Positions 63,922 through 64,000 of a DNA stretch of 64,000 bases are shown here, piece by piece; the stretch's first letter is position 1; each line of letters opens with the position of its first letter. The stretch covers positions 2,480,001-2,544,000 of the forward strand of contig CP121691.1 in the NCBI GenBank assembly GCA_038396585.1. Reading direction: 5' to 3'. The DNA comes from Vallitaleaceae bacterium 9-2. Lineage in GTDB: Bacteria > Bacillota > Clostridia > Lachnospirales > Vallitaleaceae. The position numbers and the translations under genes are program-made. Under the pieces are notes generated by a model. That model worked only from the letters and a program-made list of their open reading frames with translations, did not search any database and was not told the DNA's origin.

Positions 63922-64000
63922 TATATTTCCACCTCTTTCTTCTTGTTATAATGCACTTGTGCCATAGACATAACGGACAATATGACAAAAAATACAATCG
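63921..64000 (-). CDS. ABC transporter permease (MalF type), 3' fragment
   Basis: The last 26 codons of a gene that enters from the right edge. They read a hydrophobic end followed by HYNKKKEVEI and a TAA whose last A is the first base of the next ATG (TAATG). Position before a MalG-type permease makes a MalF-type partner likely; the sequence alone is too short to identify. Confidence 0.6.
   Translation of the reverse strand, partial: IVFFVILSVMSMAQVHYNKKKEVEI

Noticed and set aside
1-64000. CRISPR arrays, tRNA or rRNA genes, known riboswitches, prophage
   Set aside because: No regularly spaced repeats, cloverleaf, ribosomal sequence, or phage gene was seen on reading both strands; small tRNAs could have been missed without a search tool.

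Overview
This is an AT-rich chromosomal segment of a Gram-positive, probably anaerobic member of the Clostridia. The signs are SLH-domain and lipoprotein surface proteins, a type-B PyrD/PyrK dihydroorotate dehydrogenase, a BioY ECF transporter under a BirA box, YesMN-type regulation, strong GGAGG ribosome sites and sigma-A promoters. A Lachnospirales-like lineage is my inference; no rRNA is present to test it. I saw no tRNA, CRISPR array or prophage. The only mobile-element-like gene is one RAYT/Y1 transposase relative. LAYOUT. (1) 1-13139, minus strand: one tightly packed operon with an extended -10 promoter. It encodes a 932-aa solenoid-like protein, an Hsp70, a long helical protein ending in a GrpE-like beta domain, a nucleotide-site-less Hsp70 relative, a second Hsp70, an Hsp70 fused to a von Willebrand A domain, a helical-repeat protein and a two-TM coiled-coil protein cut by the window edge. 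This multi-Hsp70 island is the least explained and most interesting locus here. (2) 13.1-18.6 kb: a CobD/HisC-like PLP enzyme, DeoC, a DUF4234 membrane protein, and a MurD-MurL-like pair suggesting that D-Glu of peptidoglycan is made by epimerising UDP-MurNAc-L-Ala-L-Glu. (3) 18.7-28.0 kb: pyrC-pyrF-carA-carB-pyrK-pyrD-pyrE (no pyrB or pyrR) behind a leader with a 66-codon ORF that ends inside an intrinsic terminator, plus a PyrR-loop-like hairpin over the ORF's ribosome site. (4) 28-40.5 kb: SLH lipoprotein, prepilin-peptidase-like protein, BioY, DUF523-PrdX fusion, flavoprotein, aminotransferase, ZnuA-like lipoprotein with a divergent Fur/Zur regulator, SatP-like transporter, CobU, phosphohexomutase and a LysR regulator. 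(5) 40.6-47.5 kb: leuCD, then a ccdA - thioredoxin lipoprotein - msrAB - response regulator - histidine kinase operon for extracytoplasmic methionine-sulfoxide repair. (6) 47.6-52.6 kb: small membrane protein, 3-methyladenine glycosylase, sodA with a Fur-like box, RAYT relative, trxB and a two-thioredoxin-fold partner. (7) 52.6-56.2 kb: ilvD with a Fur-like box, and a second LeuD/LeuC-type pair of a different subclass. (8) 56.3-64 kb: DUF1294-SLH-SH3-NlpC/P60 fusion, a TIM-barrel isomerase, and an alpha-glucoside operon (ABC permeases, GH65 phosphorylase, GH13_4 amylosucrase-like enzyme) continuing past the right edge. HOW IT FITS. The window mixes housekeeping biosynthesis (pyrimidines, branched-chain amino acids, cell wall), redox and metal stress defence, and alpha-glucan use. 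Many starts were moved downstream of the longest possible frame because a Shine-Dalgarno site sits just before an internal ATG or GTG. All functional calls come from reading translated sequence against remembered family motifs; no database search was run.
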